DNA of 64,000 nt, taken from assembly GCF_001854325.1 (NCBI RefSeq), contig NZ_CP017754.1, positions 806,001 to 870,000 of the forward strand, in the 5' to 3' direction. Both the position numbers and the translations under genes were made by a program. Below the pieces are notes generated by a model that saw only the letters and a list, made by a program, of their open reading frames with translations, searched no databases and was not told the DNA's origin. Positions 9,413-19,676 of the stretch are shown here, piece after piece. The DNA is from Cupriavidus malaysiensis (lineage in GTDB: Bacteria > Pseudomonadota > Gammaproteobacteria > Burkholderiales > Burkholderiaceae). Every line of letters starts with the position of its first letter. The first letter of the stretch is position 1.

Positions 9413-9435
9413 GGGGGCGTGCCGGAGCGCCGGTT

Positions 9436-10530
9436 TCAGCCCAGCAGCGCGTCGGCGAACTCTTCGGCCTTGAACGGCTGCAGATCCTCGACCTTCTCGC
9501 CCACGCCGATGAAATAGACCGGCACCGGGCGCTGTCGCGCGATGGCGGCGAGGATGCCGCCCTTGGCGGTGCCGTCCAGCTTGGTCACCAGCAGGCCGGT
9601 CAGGCCCAGCGCATCGTCGAAGGCGCGCACCTGGGCCAGCGCGTTCTGGCCTGTGTTGGCGTCGATCACCAGCAGCACCTCGTGCGGCGCCGTCGGCATG
9701 GCCTTGGCGATGACGCGCCGGACCTTCTTCAGCTCTTCCATCAGGTGCAGCTGCGTGGGCAGGCGCCCCGCGGTATCGGCCATCACGATGTCGATGCCGC
9801 GCGCGCGCGCCGCGTTGACGGCGTCGAAGATCACGGCCGCGGGGTCGCCGCTTTCCTGCGCCACCACCGTGACATTGTTGCGCTCGCCCCAGATCGTCAG
9901 CTGCTCCCGCGCGGCGGCGCGGAAGGTGTCGCCGGCGGCCAGCAGCACCGACTGCCCGTAGTGCTGGAAGTGCTTGCACAGCTTGCCGATGCTGGTGGTC
10001 TTGCCGGCGCCGTTGACACCCGCGATCATCATCACCAGCGGCTGTTCGCGGCCCAGCTCCATGGTCTTCTCGAGCGGACGCAGCAGGTCGGTCAGCAGCG
10101 TGCGCAGCGCGGCCTTGACGCCTTCGGCATCCTCGATGCGCTCGTTCTTGACGCGGCGGCGCAGCTCGCCCAGCAGGTACTCGGTCGCTTCGACGCCGGC
10201 ATCGGCCATCAGCAGCGCGGTTTCGAGTTCCTCGAACAGGGCCTCGTCGACCTTGACGCCGAGGAACAGCGTGCCGAGATTGCGGCTGGTCTTGGACAGG
10301 CCGGCGCGCAGCCGGCGCATCCAGCCCTGCCGGTCTTCCTGCGTGGGCACCGGCGGCAGGGTCAGTTCATAGGCGTCCGCCGTGGCCGCCGGCTCGGGAA
10401 CCGGCGCGGGCACGGCGTGCGCCGGCAGGGTTTCCTGCGGCGTGGCGGGGGAGGGCGCAGGCGCGCTGGCGGGTGCCGGGGCGGGTGCGGGAGCCGCTTC
10501 CGCCTTGCGCTTCTTCCAGAAACTAAACAT
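9436..10530 (-). CDS. ftsY: Signal recognition particle receptor FtsY
   Basis: SRP receptor GTPase that docks ribosome-nascent-chain-SRP complexes at the membrane. 364 residues from the ATG at 10530 (MFSFWKKRK). The A domain (about residues 10-75) is Ala/Pro-rich; the N domain follows, and the GTPase domain has [14 protein letters not shown] (P-loop), AAGDTFRAAAREQL, DTAGRLPTQ and TKLDGTAKGG. The frame is open far upstream on this strand, opposite the M16 genes, but that part has no family similarity. Divergent from the M16 peptidase gene across 60 nt. Confidence 0.95.
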   Translation of the reverse strand: MFSFWKKRKAEAAPAPAPAPASAPAPSPATPQETLPAHAVPAPVPEPAATADAYELTLPPVPTQEDRQGWMRRLRAGLSKTSRNLGTLFLGVKVDEALFEELETALLMADAGVEATEYLLGELRRRVKNERIEDAEGVKAALRTLLTDLLRPLEKTMELGREQPLVMMIAGVNGAGKTTSIGKLCKHFQHYGQSVLLAAGDTFRAAAREQLTIWGERNNVTVVAQESGDPAAVIFDAVNAARARGIDIVMADTAGRLPTQLHLMEELKKVRRVIAKAMPTAPHEVLLVIDANTGQNALAQVRAFDDALGLTGLLVTKLDGTAKGGILAAIARQRPVPVYFIGVGEKVEDLQPFKAEEFADALLG

Positions 10531-10553
10531 TGGGAAAGAGGTCAATAGCCCGG

Positions 10554-10576
10554 TAGAATCAATCGGCAAAATTCTA
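10554..10576. promoter_or_regulatory. Facing -10-like hexamers between ftsY and the M16 peptidase
   Basis: TAGAAT at 10554-10559 reads rightward, and its exact reverse complement ATTCTA at 10571-10576 gives TAGAAT reading leftward. Both fit sigma-70 -10 elements for the divergent genes (starts at 10591 and 10530). If both are used, the two polymerase footprints overlap. Confidence 0.45.
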
Positions 10577-10590
10577 TCAGACGGGGTCGC

Positions 10591-12108
10591 ATGAACCACT
10601 GCGCTGTCAAGTTCCGGACGGGCGCCGCCCGTGCCGCATCCACCCGTTCCCAGGCGTTTTCGGCGGCGGCCAGACGCAGGGCCCGGGGCCTCCTTCCCGC
10701 CCTGCTGATCGCGGCGTTGCCCTGGTGCCTGCCTGCCGCGCACGCGCAGGACGCGCCGCAGCAGAAGGCCACCGTCCCGGCGGCATCCGCCACGGCGCCA
10801 TCGAGCGCCGGCATCACCGAGTTCAAGCTCGCCAACGGGCTGCGCGTGATCGTCAAGGAAGACCATCGCGCACCAACGGTGATGCAGCAGGTCTGGTACC
10901 ACGTGGGCGGCATGGATGAAGTGACCGGTACCCTGGGCCTGTCGCACATGCTCGAGCACATGATGTTCAAGGGCACGCCCAAGGTCGGGCCGGGCGAGTT
11001 CTCCAAGCAGATCGCCGCACTCGGCGGCCGCGAGAACGCCATGACCACGCGCGACTTCACGCTCTACTACCAGCAGATCGGCAAGCAGTACCTGCCCAAG
11101 GTGATGGAGCTGGAGGCCGACCGCATGGCGAACCTGATCATCAAGAAGAGCGACTTCGACAGCGAGATGAAGGTGGTGATGGAAGAGCGGCGCATGCGCA
11201 TCGATGACTCCGCGCGCGGCACCGTCTACGAGCAGTTGCTGGCCACTGTGTACACGGCGGCGCCGTACCGCCATCCGACCATCGGCTGGATGAACGACCT
11301 GGTCAATATGCGCGTGGAAGACGTGCAGGCCTGGTATCACCAGTGGTACGCGCCCAACAACGCCATCCTGGTCGTCGCCGGCGACGTCGATCCCGCCCAG
11401 GTGCGGTTGCTGGCCGAGCGCACCTACGGCAGGCTCAAGCCGCACGCGCTGCCGCTGCGCAAGAACCAGATCGAAGCGCCGCAGATCGGCGTCAAGCGCA
11501 TCTGGGTCAAGGCGCCGGCCGAGAATCCCTACGTGGTGATGGCCTACAAGGTGCCGCGCCTGCACGACGTGGAGAAGGACGTCGATCCCTACGCGCTCGA
11601 GGTGCTGTCGGCGGTGCTGAACGGCTACGACAATGCCCGCCTGCCGCGCGAGCTGGTGCGCGAGCAGCGGCTGGCCGATGATGTCAACGTCGGCTACGAC
11701 AGCATCAACCGCGGCGAATCCCTCTTCGTACTCGACGGCACCCCGGCGAAGGGACACACCACCGAGGAGATCCAGCGTGCGCTGATCGAGCAGGTCCAGC
11801 GCATCGCCAAGAGCGGCGTCTCGCCCGAGGAGCTCAAGCGCGTCAAGGCGCAGGTGGTGGCCGGGCAGATCTACAAGCGCGACTCCGTCGCCGGGCAGGG
11901 CATGGAGATCGGTGTGGCGGAGATGTCGGGCCTGTCCTGGCGCGACCTGGACCGCATGCTGGAACGGATCAAGGCCGTCACGCCCGAGCAGGTGCAGGCC
12001 GTCGCCGCCAAATACTTCAGCGATGACAACCTGACCGTGGCCACCCTGTTGCCGCAGCCGATCGACCCCAACAAGCCCAAGGTCGCGCTTCCCGCCGATC
12101 TGCACTGA
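10591..12108 (+). CDS. M16 family zinc metallopeptidase (catalytic subunit), exported
   Basis: 505 residues. The first 50 or so form a long signal region (basic, then GLLPALLIAALPWCLPAAHAQD), so it is exported to the periplasm. The inverted zinc motif HxxEH is intact: H119-M-L-E122-H123 in LGLSHMLEHMMFKG. A second-domain arginine/tyrosine segment lies around ENPYVVMAYKVPRL. Pitrilysin/processing-peptidase family. It pairs with the next gene, a non-catalytic M16 protein starting 9 nt later, as in many proteobacterial two-gene M16 operons. Substrate unknown. Confidence 0.9.
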   Translation: MNHCAVKFRTGAARAASTRSQAFSAAARRRARGLLPALLIAALPWCLPAAHAQDAPQQKATVPAASATAPSSAGITEFKLANGLRVIVKEDHRAPTVMQQVWYHVGGMDEVTGTLGLSHMLEHMMFKGTPKVGPGEFSKQIAALGGRENAMTTRDFTLYYQQIGKQYLPKVMELEADRMANLIIKKSDFDSEMKVVMEERRMRIDDSARGTVYEQLLATVYTAAPYRHPTIGWMNDLVNMRVEDVQAWYHQWYAPNNAILVVAGDVDPAQVRLLAERTYGRLKPHALPLRKNQIEAPQIGVKRIWVKAPAENPYVVMAYKVPRLHDVEKDVDPYALEVLSAVLNGYDNARLPRELVREQRLADDVNVGYDSINRGESLFVLDGTPAKGHTTEEIQRALIEQVQRIAKSGVSPEELKRVKAQVVAGQIYKRDSVAGQGMEIGVAEMSGLSWRDLDRMLERIKAVTPEQVQAVAAKYFSDDNLTVATLLPQPIDPNKPKVALPADLH

Positions 12109-12117
12109 GGAGCCACG

Positions 12118-13488
12118 ATGCACTTGTCCGTCCCGGCGCTTCGGTCGCCGCAAATGTCCCGCTGGCTGCGCCAGGCCGCCATGGCCACCGCTGGCGCGCT
12201 GGCCCTGTTCGGCACCACGGTGGCGCAGGCAGCGCTGCCCATCGAGCACTGGACCGCCGCCACCGGCGCGCAGGTCTATTTCGTGCCGAGCCCGTCGATT
12301 CCGATGCTGGACATCAACGTCGACTTCGATGCGGGCAGCCGCTACGATCCGGCCGGCAAGTCCGGCCTCGCCACCCTGGCGGCGGCGCTGCTGGATAAGG
12401 GGGCGGCGGCGGCCGAAGGCCAGCCGGCACGCAACGAGGCGCAGATCGCCGACGCTTTCGCCGATACCGGTGCCGGCTTCGGCGGCTCGGCCGGCGGCGA
12501 TCGGGGCGGCATCGGCCTGCGTACGCTGACGGCGCAGCCGGAGCTGAAGCAGTCGGTCGACCTGGCAGCGCAACTGATCCATGCGCCGACCTATCCCGAT
12601 GCCGTGGTAGCGCGCGAGAAGCAGCGCCTGATCACGGCCATCCGCGAGGGGGATGCCCGTCCCGAGGTGATCGCCGACAAGCGCCTGTCCAAGGCGGTCT
12701 ATCCCAGCCATCCCTATGGCGTGACGGCAACCGAGGCCTCGGTCAACGCCATCACGCGCGAGGACATCCTGCGTTTCTGGCGCGATAACTACGCCGCCTC
12801 GCGCGCCGTGGTCACGCTGATCGGCGCCATCGACCGCAAGCAGGCCGAGGCCATTGCCGAGCAGCTTACGCGCGGCCTGCCGGCTGGCGCCGCGCCGCCG
12901 ACGATGCCGTCGGTGCAGATGGCCATCCCCGCCAGCGAACAGCGCATTCCCCACGCGGCGCAGCAGGCCACCGTACTGCTCGGCCAGCCGGCAATCGCGC
13001 GCGGCGACCCCGACTACTTCGCGCTGCTGGTGGGCAACTACGTGCTCGGCGGCGGCGGCTTCAGTTCGCGGCTGACCAATGAGGTGCGCGAGAAGCGCGG
13101 CCTGACCTACGACGTGGAGAGCTATTTCGCGCCGAGCAAGCAGCCGGGACCGTTCGCCGTCAGCCTGCAGACCAAGAAGGCGCAGACCGACGAGGCATTG
13201 GCGCTGGTGCGCAAGGTGCTGACGGACTTCGTGGCCGAAGGCCCGACCGACCTGGAGCTGAAGGCGGCCAAGGACAACCTGGTCAACGGCTTCCCGCTGC
13301 GCATCGACAACAACCGCAAGCTGCTGACCAATGTGGCTAATATCGGCTGGTACGGCTTGCCGCTGGACTACCTCGACACCTGGACCGCGCAGATCGCCAA
13401 GGTTTCGCGCGAGCAGGTCAAGCAGGCCTTCCAACGCCACGTGCATCCCGATGCCATGGCGACCGTGATCGTCGGCGGGCCGAACTGA
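12118..13488 (+). CDS. M16 family protein lacking the zinc motif (partner subunit), exported
   Basis: 456 residues with an N-terminal signal (AAMATAGALALFGTTVAQAAL). M16 fold: IPMLDINVDFDAGSRYDPAGKSGLATLAAALLDKG aligns with the region that should hold HxxEH, but LATLAAALLDKG has no histidines or catalytic glutamate. The C-terminal half has NYVLGGGGFSSRLTNEVREKRGLTYDVES, the conserved substrate-contact region. It likely forms a heterodimer with the catalytic subunit encoded just upstream, as in mitochondrial processing peptidase. Confidence 0.88.
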   Translation: MHLSVPALRSPQMSRWLRQAAMATAGALALFGTTVAQAALPIEHWTAATGAQVYFVPSPSIPMLDINVDFDAGSRYDPAGKSGLATLAAALLDKGAAAAEGQPARNEAQIADAFADTGAGFGGSAGGDRGGIGLRTLTAQPELKQSVDLAAQLIHAPTYPDAVVAREKQRLITAIREGDARPEVIADKRLSKAVYPSHPYGVTATEASVNAITREDILRFWRDNYAASRAVVTLIGAIDRKQAEAIAEQLTRGLPAGAAPPTMPSVQMAIPASEQRIPHAAQQATVLLGQPAIARGDPDYFALLVGNYVLGGGGFSSRLTNEVREKRGLTYDVESYFAPSKQPGPFAVSLQTKKAQTDEALALVRKVLTDFVAEGPTDLELKAAKDNLVNGFPLRIDNNRKLLTNVANIGWYGLPLDYLDTWTAQIAKVSREQVKQAFQRHVHPDAMATVIVGGPN

Positions 13489-13525
13489 TCACACGCCGCG
13501 GCCGGCGGGCCGCGGCCGCAGGCTC

Positions 13526-13531
13526 TACAAT
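13526..13531 (+). promoter_or_regulatory. Candidate -10 hexamer immediately before rsmD
   Basis: TACAAT sits 6 nt before the rsmD ATG at 13538. A start about 7 nt after the hexamer would fall on the start codon itself, giving a leaderless message. There is no clear Shine-Dalgarno sequence in the gap. Confidence 0.4.
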
Positions 13532-13537
13532 CACGGG

Positions 13538-14907
<1,370 letters not shown>

Positions 14908-14920
14908 AATACGAATTTGA

Positions 14921-15229
<309 letters not shown>

Positions 15230-15246
15230 GCCGTCAGGCGCCCGCA

Positions 15247-15276
15247 CAAAAAACCCGCCGGACGGCGGGTTTTTTG
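15247..15276. terminator. Terminator after the ferredoxin gene, shared with pth
   Basis: 14-bp perfect arms (15247-15260 and 15263-15276) with a 2-nt apparent loop. GC core CCCGCCG is flanked by six A and six T, so it can act in both directions between convergent genes. Confidence 0.9.
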
Positions 15277-15330
15277 TTGCTTGTCAGGGGCGGCGCAGGA
15301 GGCTCCCGCCGCCGGCTTCCAGCGCTGGCC

Positions 15331-15921
15331 TCAGCGGCCGCTGTGCAGCGCCATCATGGCGCGCTCCGACTCGCCCCGGGCCAGCAGGGCCAGCGGATCC
15401 AGGCAGCGCTCGATCGATTCGTCGATGGCCTGCTGTTCCTCGCGCCGAGGCGGCTTCAGCACAAAGTTGACCACTTCCTCGCGCCCGCTGGCGGCATTCT
15501 GGTTGCGCGGATGGCCTACGCCGATGCGCAGCCGCCAGTACTCCGGCGTGGTCAGGTGGGCCGAGATGTCCTTCAGCCCATTGTGGCCGCCGGAGCCGCC
15601 GCCGCGCTTGAGCTTGACGGTACCTGGCGGCAAGTCCATCTCATCGTGCGCGACCAGGATCTCGTCGGGCAGGATCTTGTAGAAGCGCGCCAGCGATACC
15701 ACGGACAGGCCCGAGCGGTTCATGAAGGTGGATGGCTTGAGCAGCCAGATTTCCTGGTCCCACAGGCGCGCCCGTGCCGCCAGGCCATGGAAGCGGCTTT
15801 CCACGCGCAGGGTCGTGCCGGCCTGGCGGGCCAGCTGGTCGACCAGCCAGAAGCCGGCGTTGTGGCGGGTGGCTTCGTATTCCGCCCCGGGATTGCCGAG
15901 GCCGACGATGAGCTTGATCAT
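15331..15921 (-). CDS. pth: Peptidyl-tRNA hydrolase
   Basis: Recycles stalled peptidyl-tRNA by cleaving the ester bond. 196 residues from the ATG at 15921 (MIKLIVGLGNPGAEYEATRH). Catalytic His20 is present in TRHNAGFW, the conserved Asp in VAHDEMDLPPG, and the substrate-binding Asn in SGGHNGLKDI. Downstream of rplY on the same strand, separated by the rplY terminator; gene order rplY-pth is conserved in proteobacteria. Confidence 0.95.
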   Translation of the reverse strand: MIKLIVGLGNPGAEYEATRHNAGFWLVDQLARQAGTTLRVESRFHGLAARARLWDQEIWLLKPSTFMNRSGLSVVSLARFYKILPDEILVAHDEMDLPPGTVKLKRGGGSGGHNGLKDISAHLTTPEYWRLRIGVGHPRNQNAASGREEVVNFVLKPPRREEQQAIDESIERCLDPLALLARGESERAMMALHSGR

Positions 15922-15994
15922 GCTGTTACCGGTACTACCGTTCGGAATGCGTTCGGGAGGCAGCCATGCCGGCTGGCAGGCGCCCAGCATACGC

Positions 15995-16022
15995 GAAAAA
16001 AAACCGCCGGAGAGCGGCGGTT
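15995..16022 (-). terminator. Intrinsic terminator after rplY
   Basis: On the minus strand an 8-bp GC-rich stem (arms 16002-16009 and 16015-16022) with a 5-nt loop runs directly into eight T (A-run 15996-16003 on the plus strand). It lies between rplY and pth. Confidence 0.88.
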
Positions 16023-16089
16023 CTTTCGCTTGCAGGCGCCAGGACCGCTGCCGGCGTGCGGCGCGCTCCTGGCGTCAGGCCGATCGGCC

Positions 16090-16698
16090 TCAGGCTGCGG
16101 GGGCTTCCTCGCCGCCTTCGGCGGCTTCCGAAGCAGCGCCGGCCGGCAGGGTCACGCTGGCGATCGACGGGTTGTCGTCGCCATGGATCACGGCGGTCAC
16201 GCCCTTCGGCAGGGTGATGTCCGACAGGTGCAGGGTCTGGTTCAGCTCGGCCTTGCCCAGATCCACTTCGATGAACTCGGGCAGGTCGGCCGGCAGGCAC
16301 GACACTTCCAGTTCGTTCACGATGTGGTTGACGATGCCATGGCCCAGCTTCACGCCAGGAGCGGATTCCTGGTTGATGAAGTGCAGGGGCACCTTGACGT
16401 GGATCTTCTCGGTGGCCGACACGCGCTGGAAGTCAACGTGCAGCACCAGGGGCTTGAACGGGTGCATCTGGAAGGCGCGCAGCAGGGCCTTCTCGGACTT
16501 GCCGGCCACTTCCAGGTCGAGGATCGACGAGTGGAAGGCTTCCTTCTTCAGGGCATGCCACAGCGCGTTGTGATCCAGTTCGATCATCTTCGGTTCGGCG
16601 GCGCCGCCGTAGATGATGCCGGGGGTCTTGCCGGAATTGCGCAGGCGGCGGCTCGCACCCGTTCCCTGTACGCTACGCTCGAAAGCGACGACTTTCAT
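16090..16698 (-). CDS. rplY: 50S ribosomal protein L25/general stress protein Ctc
   Basis: Binds 5S rRNA in the large subunit. 202 residues from the ATG at 16698: N-terminal L25 domain ([32 protein letters not shown]) plus the C-terminal TL5/CTC beta domain, ending in an acidic/Ala-rich tail ([13 protein letters not shown]). This is the long two-domain form, not the 94-residue enteric form. It lies downstream of prs, as in most betaproteobacteria. Confidence 0.94.
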   Translation of the reverse strand: MKVVAFERSVQGTGASRRLRNSGKTPGIIYGGAAEPKMIELDHNALWHALKKEAFHSSILDLEVAGKSEKALLRAFQMHPFKPLVLHVDFQRVSATEKIHVKVPLHFINQESAPGVKLGHGIVNHIVNELEVSCLPADLPEFIEVDLGKAELNQTLHLSDITLPKGVTAVIHGDDNPSIASVTLPAGAASEAAEGGEEAPAA

Positions 16699-16777
16699 GA
16701 TTGCTCCACAATGTAAGAAGGCTGTCCGCGACCAGACAGCCTTGGTTGAGACCAGCGGCGTCACTGCCGATGGTCAG

Positions 16778-16853
16778 TGCAACGTATTCGTTGCATATTC
16801 GCTGCATATATTTGCTGCATTTCCGGCACCACATGTGCCGGAAATGCAGCAAA
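16778..16853 (-). other. Two hairpins and TGCAT-type repeats between prs and rplY
   Basis: In the 168-nt gap a perfect 19-bp stem with a 5-nt loop (arms 16811-16829 and 16835-16853) lies 13 nt after the prs stop. A smaller 7-bp stem with a 4-nt loop (16778-16795) follows on the rplY side. Between them are three near-copies of an 11-nt word of the form TTCG(T/C)TGCATA. The large hairpin has no long T-run; it could end or stabilise the prs transcript. Confidence 0.7.
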
Positions 16854-16866
16854 GCTTTGAATTCTA

Positions 16867-17820
16867 TCAGGAATCGGCGAAGAGCGACATGATCGAGTCA
16901 CCCTTGACGATGCGGGTGAAGGTCTCGGCCAGCAGCGGCGCCGTCGACAGCTGGCGGATCTTGCCGCTCTGCAGGGCATCGTCGCGCAGGGGGATGGTGT
17001 CGCACACCACGACTTCGTCGAGCGCCGAAGCGGCGATGCGGGCAGCCGCGCCACCCGACAGCACCGGGTGCGTGCAGTAGGCGAACACGCGCTGGGCGCC
17101 GCGCTCCTTCAGCACCTGGGCTGCCTTGCACAGCGTGCCGCCGGTGTCGATCATGTCGTCCATGATCACGCAGTTGCGGCCGTCGACTTCACCGATGATG
17201 TTCATCACCTCGGCCACGTTGGCCTTGGGGCGGCGCTTGTCGATGATGGCCAGGTCGCAGTTCAGCTGCTTGGCCAGCGCTCGTGCGCGTACCACGCCGC
17301 CGACGTCGGGCGAAACCACCAGCAGATCGCCGTAGTTCTTCTCGCGCAGGTCGCCCAGCAGTACCGGCGACGCGTAGATGTTGTCCACCGGGATGTCGAA
17401 GAAGCCCTGGATCTGGTCGGCGTGCAGGTCCATCGTCAGCACGCGGTCCACGCCGGCGACTTCCAGCATGTTGGCGACGACCTTGGCCGAGATCGCCACG
17501 CGCGCCGAGCGCGGGCGGCGGTCCTGGCGGGCGTAGCCGAAGTAAGGCATGGCGGCGGTGATGCTGCGTGCCGAGGCGCGCTTGAGCGCGTCGACCATCA
17601 CCATCAGTTCCATCAGGTTGTCGTTGGTCGGCGCGCAGGTCGATTGCAGCACGATCACGTGCTTGCCGCGCACGTTCTCCTGGATCTCGACCTGGACTTC
17701 GCCGTCCGAGAAGCGGCCGACCAGTGCCTTGCCCAGGGGAATGCCGAGGTGCTGAACGACAGCCTCCGCGAGTTTGGGGTTGGCATTGCCGGTAAATACC
17801 ATCAAGCCTTCGCTGCTCAT
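16867..17820 (-). CDS. prs: Ribose-phosphate pyrophosphokinase (PRPP synthetase)
   Basis: Makes PRPP from ribose-5-phosphate and ATP for nucleotide, His and Trp synthesis. 317 residues from the ATG at 17820; a GTG three codons upstream is possible, but the ACAGG ribosome site is better spaced for the ATG. Motifs: [24 protein letters not shown]-binding [30 protein letters not shown] (PRPP synthetase signature) and [12 protein letters not shown] (PRPP loop). Downstream of the tRNA-Gln pair. Confidence 0.96.
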   Translation of the reverse strand: MSSEGLMVFTGNANPKLAEAVVQHLGIPLGKALVGRFSDGEVQVEIQENVRGKHVIVLQSTCAPTNDNLMELMVMVDALKRASARSITAAMPYFGYARQDRRPRSARVAISAKVVANMLEVAGVDRVLTMDLHADQIQGFFDIPVDNIYASPVLLGDLREKNYGDLLVVSPDVGGVVRARALAKQLNCDLAIIDKRRPKANVAEVMNIIGEVDGRNCVIMDDMIDTGGTLCKAAQVLKERGAQRVFAYCTHPVLSGGAAARIAASALDEVVVCDTIPLRDDALQSGKIRQLSTAPLLAETFTRIVKGDSIMSLFADS

Positions 17821-17916
17821 TCGGGGCACCTGTCTTGCTGCTGGGGAGAGGGGGAGTGCTGTCGGCCGTGCCGGCAGCCAGTCTTGCGGGTCCGTTTGGA
17901 CACTATAGGAATGTAA

Positions 17917-17993
17917 TGGCAGGGGAGGAAGGATTCGAACCCTCGAATGCCGGAATCAAAATCCGGTGCCTTAACCGACTTGGCGACTCCCCT
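17917..17993 (-). tRNA. tRNA-Gln (anticodon UUG), copy B
   Basis: 77-nt cloverleaf including the encoded 3' CCA. On the minus strand the acceptor AGGGGAG pairs with CTCCCCT, the anticodon stem CCGGA/TCCGG encloses the loop TTTTGAT with anticodon TTG (UUG), and the T-loop is GGTTCGAATCC. Identical in sequence to the copy 114 nt away. Confidence 0.95.
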
Positions 17994-18030
17994 ACACAAC
18001 CGGATCCGTCGGGACACGATAGGAATCTAA

Positions 18031-18107
18031 TGGCAGGGGAGGAAGGATTCGAACCCTCGAATGCCGGAATCAAAATCCGGTGCCTTAACCGACTTGGCGA
18101 CTCCCCT
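18031..18107 (-). tRNA. tRNA-Gln (anticodon UUG), copy A
   Basis: Same 77-nt sequence as the other copy, including the encoded CCA. It comes first in the direction of transcription, 55 nt after the ispE stop, so the pair may be processed from the lolB-ispE transcript or have its own promoter inside ispE. Start-to-start distance between copies is 114 nt, with recognisable similarity in the flanks, so the pair arose by tandem duplication. Confidence 0.95.
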
Positions 18108-18162
18108 ACACAACTGGGCCCGTTCATCGTCGCACCAACCACGTGCCACGCCGAACGAAAAA

Positions 18163-19038
18163 CTACTCTGCAAAGTCCGCGAGCGGATGTCGTGACAGAC
18201 TTCTCACGCACCTGCCATCCCATTCGGGCGGCAACCTGTCCAGAACGCGCTGCGCAGTCGCCGCGTCATCATAACGCGCAAACACGCAGGCTCCGGAGCC
18301 GGTCATCCTTGCATGGGGACTATACTGTCTCAGCCATTCAAGGGCTCGGGCGACTTCACCGAACTTCGCTGTTGCTACCGTTTCCAGATCGTTGCGACCG
18401 AAAGCGAATTTGTTTTCACAAGCAGCGAAGACCGCAATTATGGAGATGGGTGTATTCCTTGTCAAGCGCTGATCCGAGAAAATTTCCGCGGTCGGCACAT
18501 GCTGTTTCGGGTGGATCACGACGAACCAGCTGTCGGGCAGCGCGATCGGGCTGAGCTGCTCGCCCACGCCTTCGGCGAAGGCGTTTTCGCCGAACAGAAA
18601 GAAGGGCACGTCGGCGCCCAATGCCAATCCCAGTTGCATCAGTTGCGCGCGCGGCAGGTTCACGTCCCACAGGCGGTTCAGAGCCAGCAACGTGGTGGCG
18701 GCGTCGGACGAGCCGCCGCCGATGCCGCCGCCCATCGGCAGGCGCTTGTCGACGGCGATATCGACGCCGAAACGCGTGCCGGTGGCCTGTTGCAGCAGGC
18801 GCGCCGCGCGGACCACCAGGTCGGTGTCGGCCGGTACCCCGGGGATCTCCGTGGTGCGCACCACGGCGCCGTCCTCGCGGCGCCGGAAATGCAGCGTGTC
18901 GCTCCAGTCGATCAGCTGGAAAGCGGTCTGCAGCGTGTGATAGCCGTCCGGGCGGCGCCCGGTGACGTGCAGGAAGAGGTTGAGCTTGGCCGGCGCGGGG
19001 CAGTCGCGCAATTCGGCGGGCGGCAGGGCGAGGGTCAT
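18163..19038 (-). CDS. ispE: 4-(cytidine 5'-diphospho)-2-C-methyl-D-erythritol kinase
   Basis: GHMP kinase of the non-mevalonate isoprenoid (MEP) pathway. 291 residues. Motifs: [22 protein letters not shown] near the N-terminus, the ATP-binding glycine/serine loop [21 protein letters not shown] at about residues 98-118, and [12 protein letters not shown] near the C-terminus. Its ATG overlaps the lolB stop by 4 nt (19035-19038), so lolB and ispE are translationally coupled. Confidence 0.95.
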   Translation of the reverse strand: MTLALPPAELRDCPAPAKLNLFLHVTGRRPDGYHTLQTAFQLIDWSDTLHFRRREDGAVVRTTEIPGVPADTDLVVRAARLLQQATGTRFGVDIAVDKRLPMGGGIGGGSSDAATTLLALNRLWDVNLPRAQLMQLGLALGADVPFFLFGENAFAEGVGEQLSPIALPDSWFVVIHPKQHVPTAEIFSDQRLTRNTPISIIAVFAACENKFAFGRNDLETVATAKFGEVARALEWLRQYSPHARMTGSGACVFARYDDAATAQRVLDRLPPEWDGRCVRSLSRHPLADFAE

Positions 19039-19634
19039 GGCTTGTCTTCGGGGTCGAGCACCAGGCGCACGGACAGCGGATGGTCGGAGCCATCCCTGGC
19101 GAGGTCGATGCGGCGCGGCTGTGCGCCGGCCGCGGCGGCATCCTGCCAGGAAACATAGCGTACGGTCCAGCCGTTCTGCTGCAGCGTGGCCAGGCGGCCT
19201 TGTTCATCGCGCGTGGCGGCGGCCGGGCTGCCACGCGACGGACGGGCGTGGAGCCAGTCGCGCAGGCCGGCGACCGGCAGGGCGAAACCGAGCGCATCCT
19301 CCAGCAGCGAGTCGACCTGGGGCGCGTTGCGCGGTGGCTGGTTGGGCAGGTCGAGCGTGGCGCCCGACGGAGTGGCCGTGACGATGGCCAGCGTCTGCCC
19401 CAGCGGCGAGATCAGGTCGAGCCGTACGTTGCGGCCCTGCTCCTGCCAGTGGAAGCTGCCTTGCACGCCTTCTTCGCGGCCGTAGCGCACGTAATTGGCG
19501 GAGAAGCGGCCGCTGTACTCCTGCAGCCTGGCGGTTTCGCCGGCGTCGAAGCCGCGGCTCGGTTCGAGGTTGGCGCAGGCCGCGAGCCACAGCGGCGCGA
19601 GCAGGCAGGCGAGGACGAGACGGGATCTCAGCAT
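19035..19634 (-). CDS. lolB: Outer-membrane lipoprotein LolB
   Basis: Receives lipoproteins from LolA and inserts them in the outer membrane. 199 residues; signal [20 protein letters not shown] with the lipobox cysteine at about residue 20. The LolB fold is suggested by [42 protein letters not shown] and the later [15 protein letters not shown] and WTVRYVSW stretches. Position immediately before ispE is the conserved lolB-ispE-prs arrangement. 42 nt downstream of the TPR gene. Confidence 0.92.
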   Translation of the reverse strand: MLRSRLVLACLLAPLWLAACANLEPSRGFDAGETARLQEYSGRFSANYVRYGREEGVQGSFHWQEQGRNVRLDLISPLGQTLAIVTATPSGATLDLPNQPPRNAPQVDSLLEDALGFALPVAGLRDWLHARPSRGSPAAATRDEQGRLATLQQNGWTVRYVSWQDAAAAGAQPRRIDLARDGSDHPLSVRLVLDPEDKP

Positions 19635-19676
19635 CGGGGATGGCGGGTGGACGCGGCCCCGCGCGGGCGGCCGGGA

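Noticed and set aside
10531..13446. Minus-strand open frame continuing upstream of ftsY opposite the two M16 genes
   Set aside because: Translation is His/Arg/Gly/Leu-rich with no similarity; both M16 genes on the other strand are clear, and ftsY has a good start at 10530.
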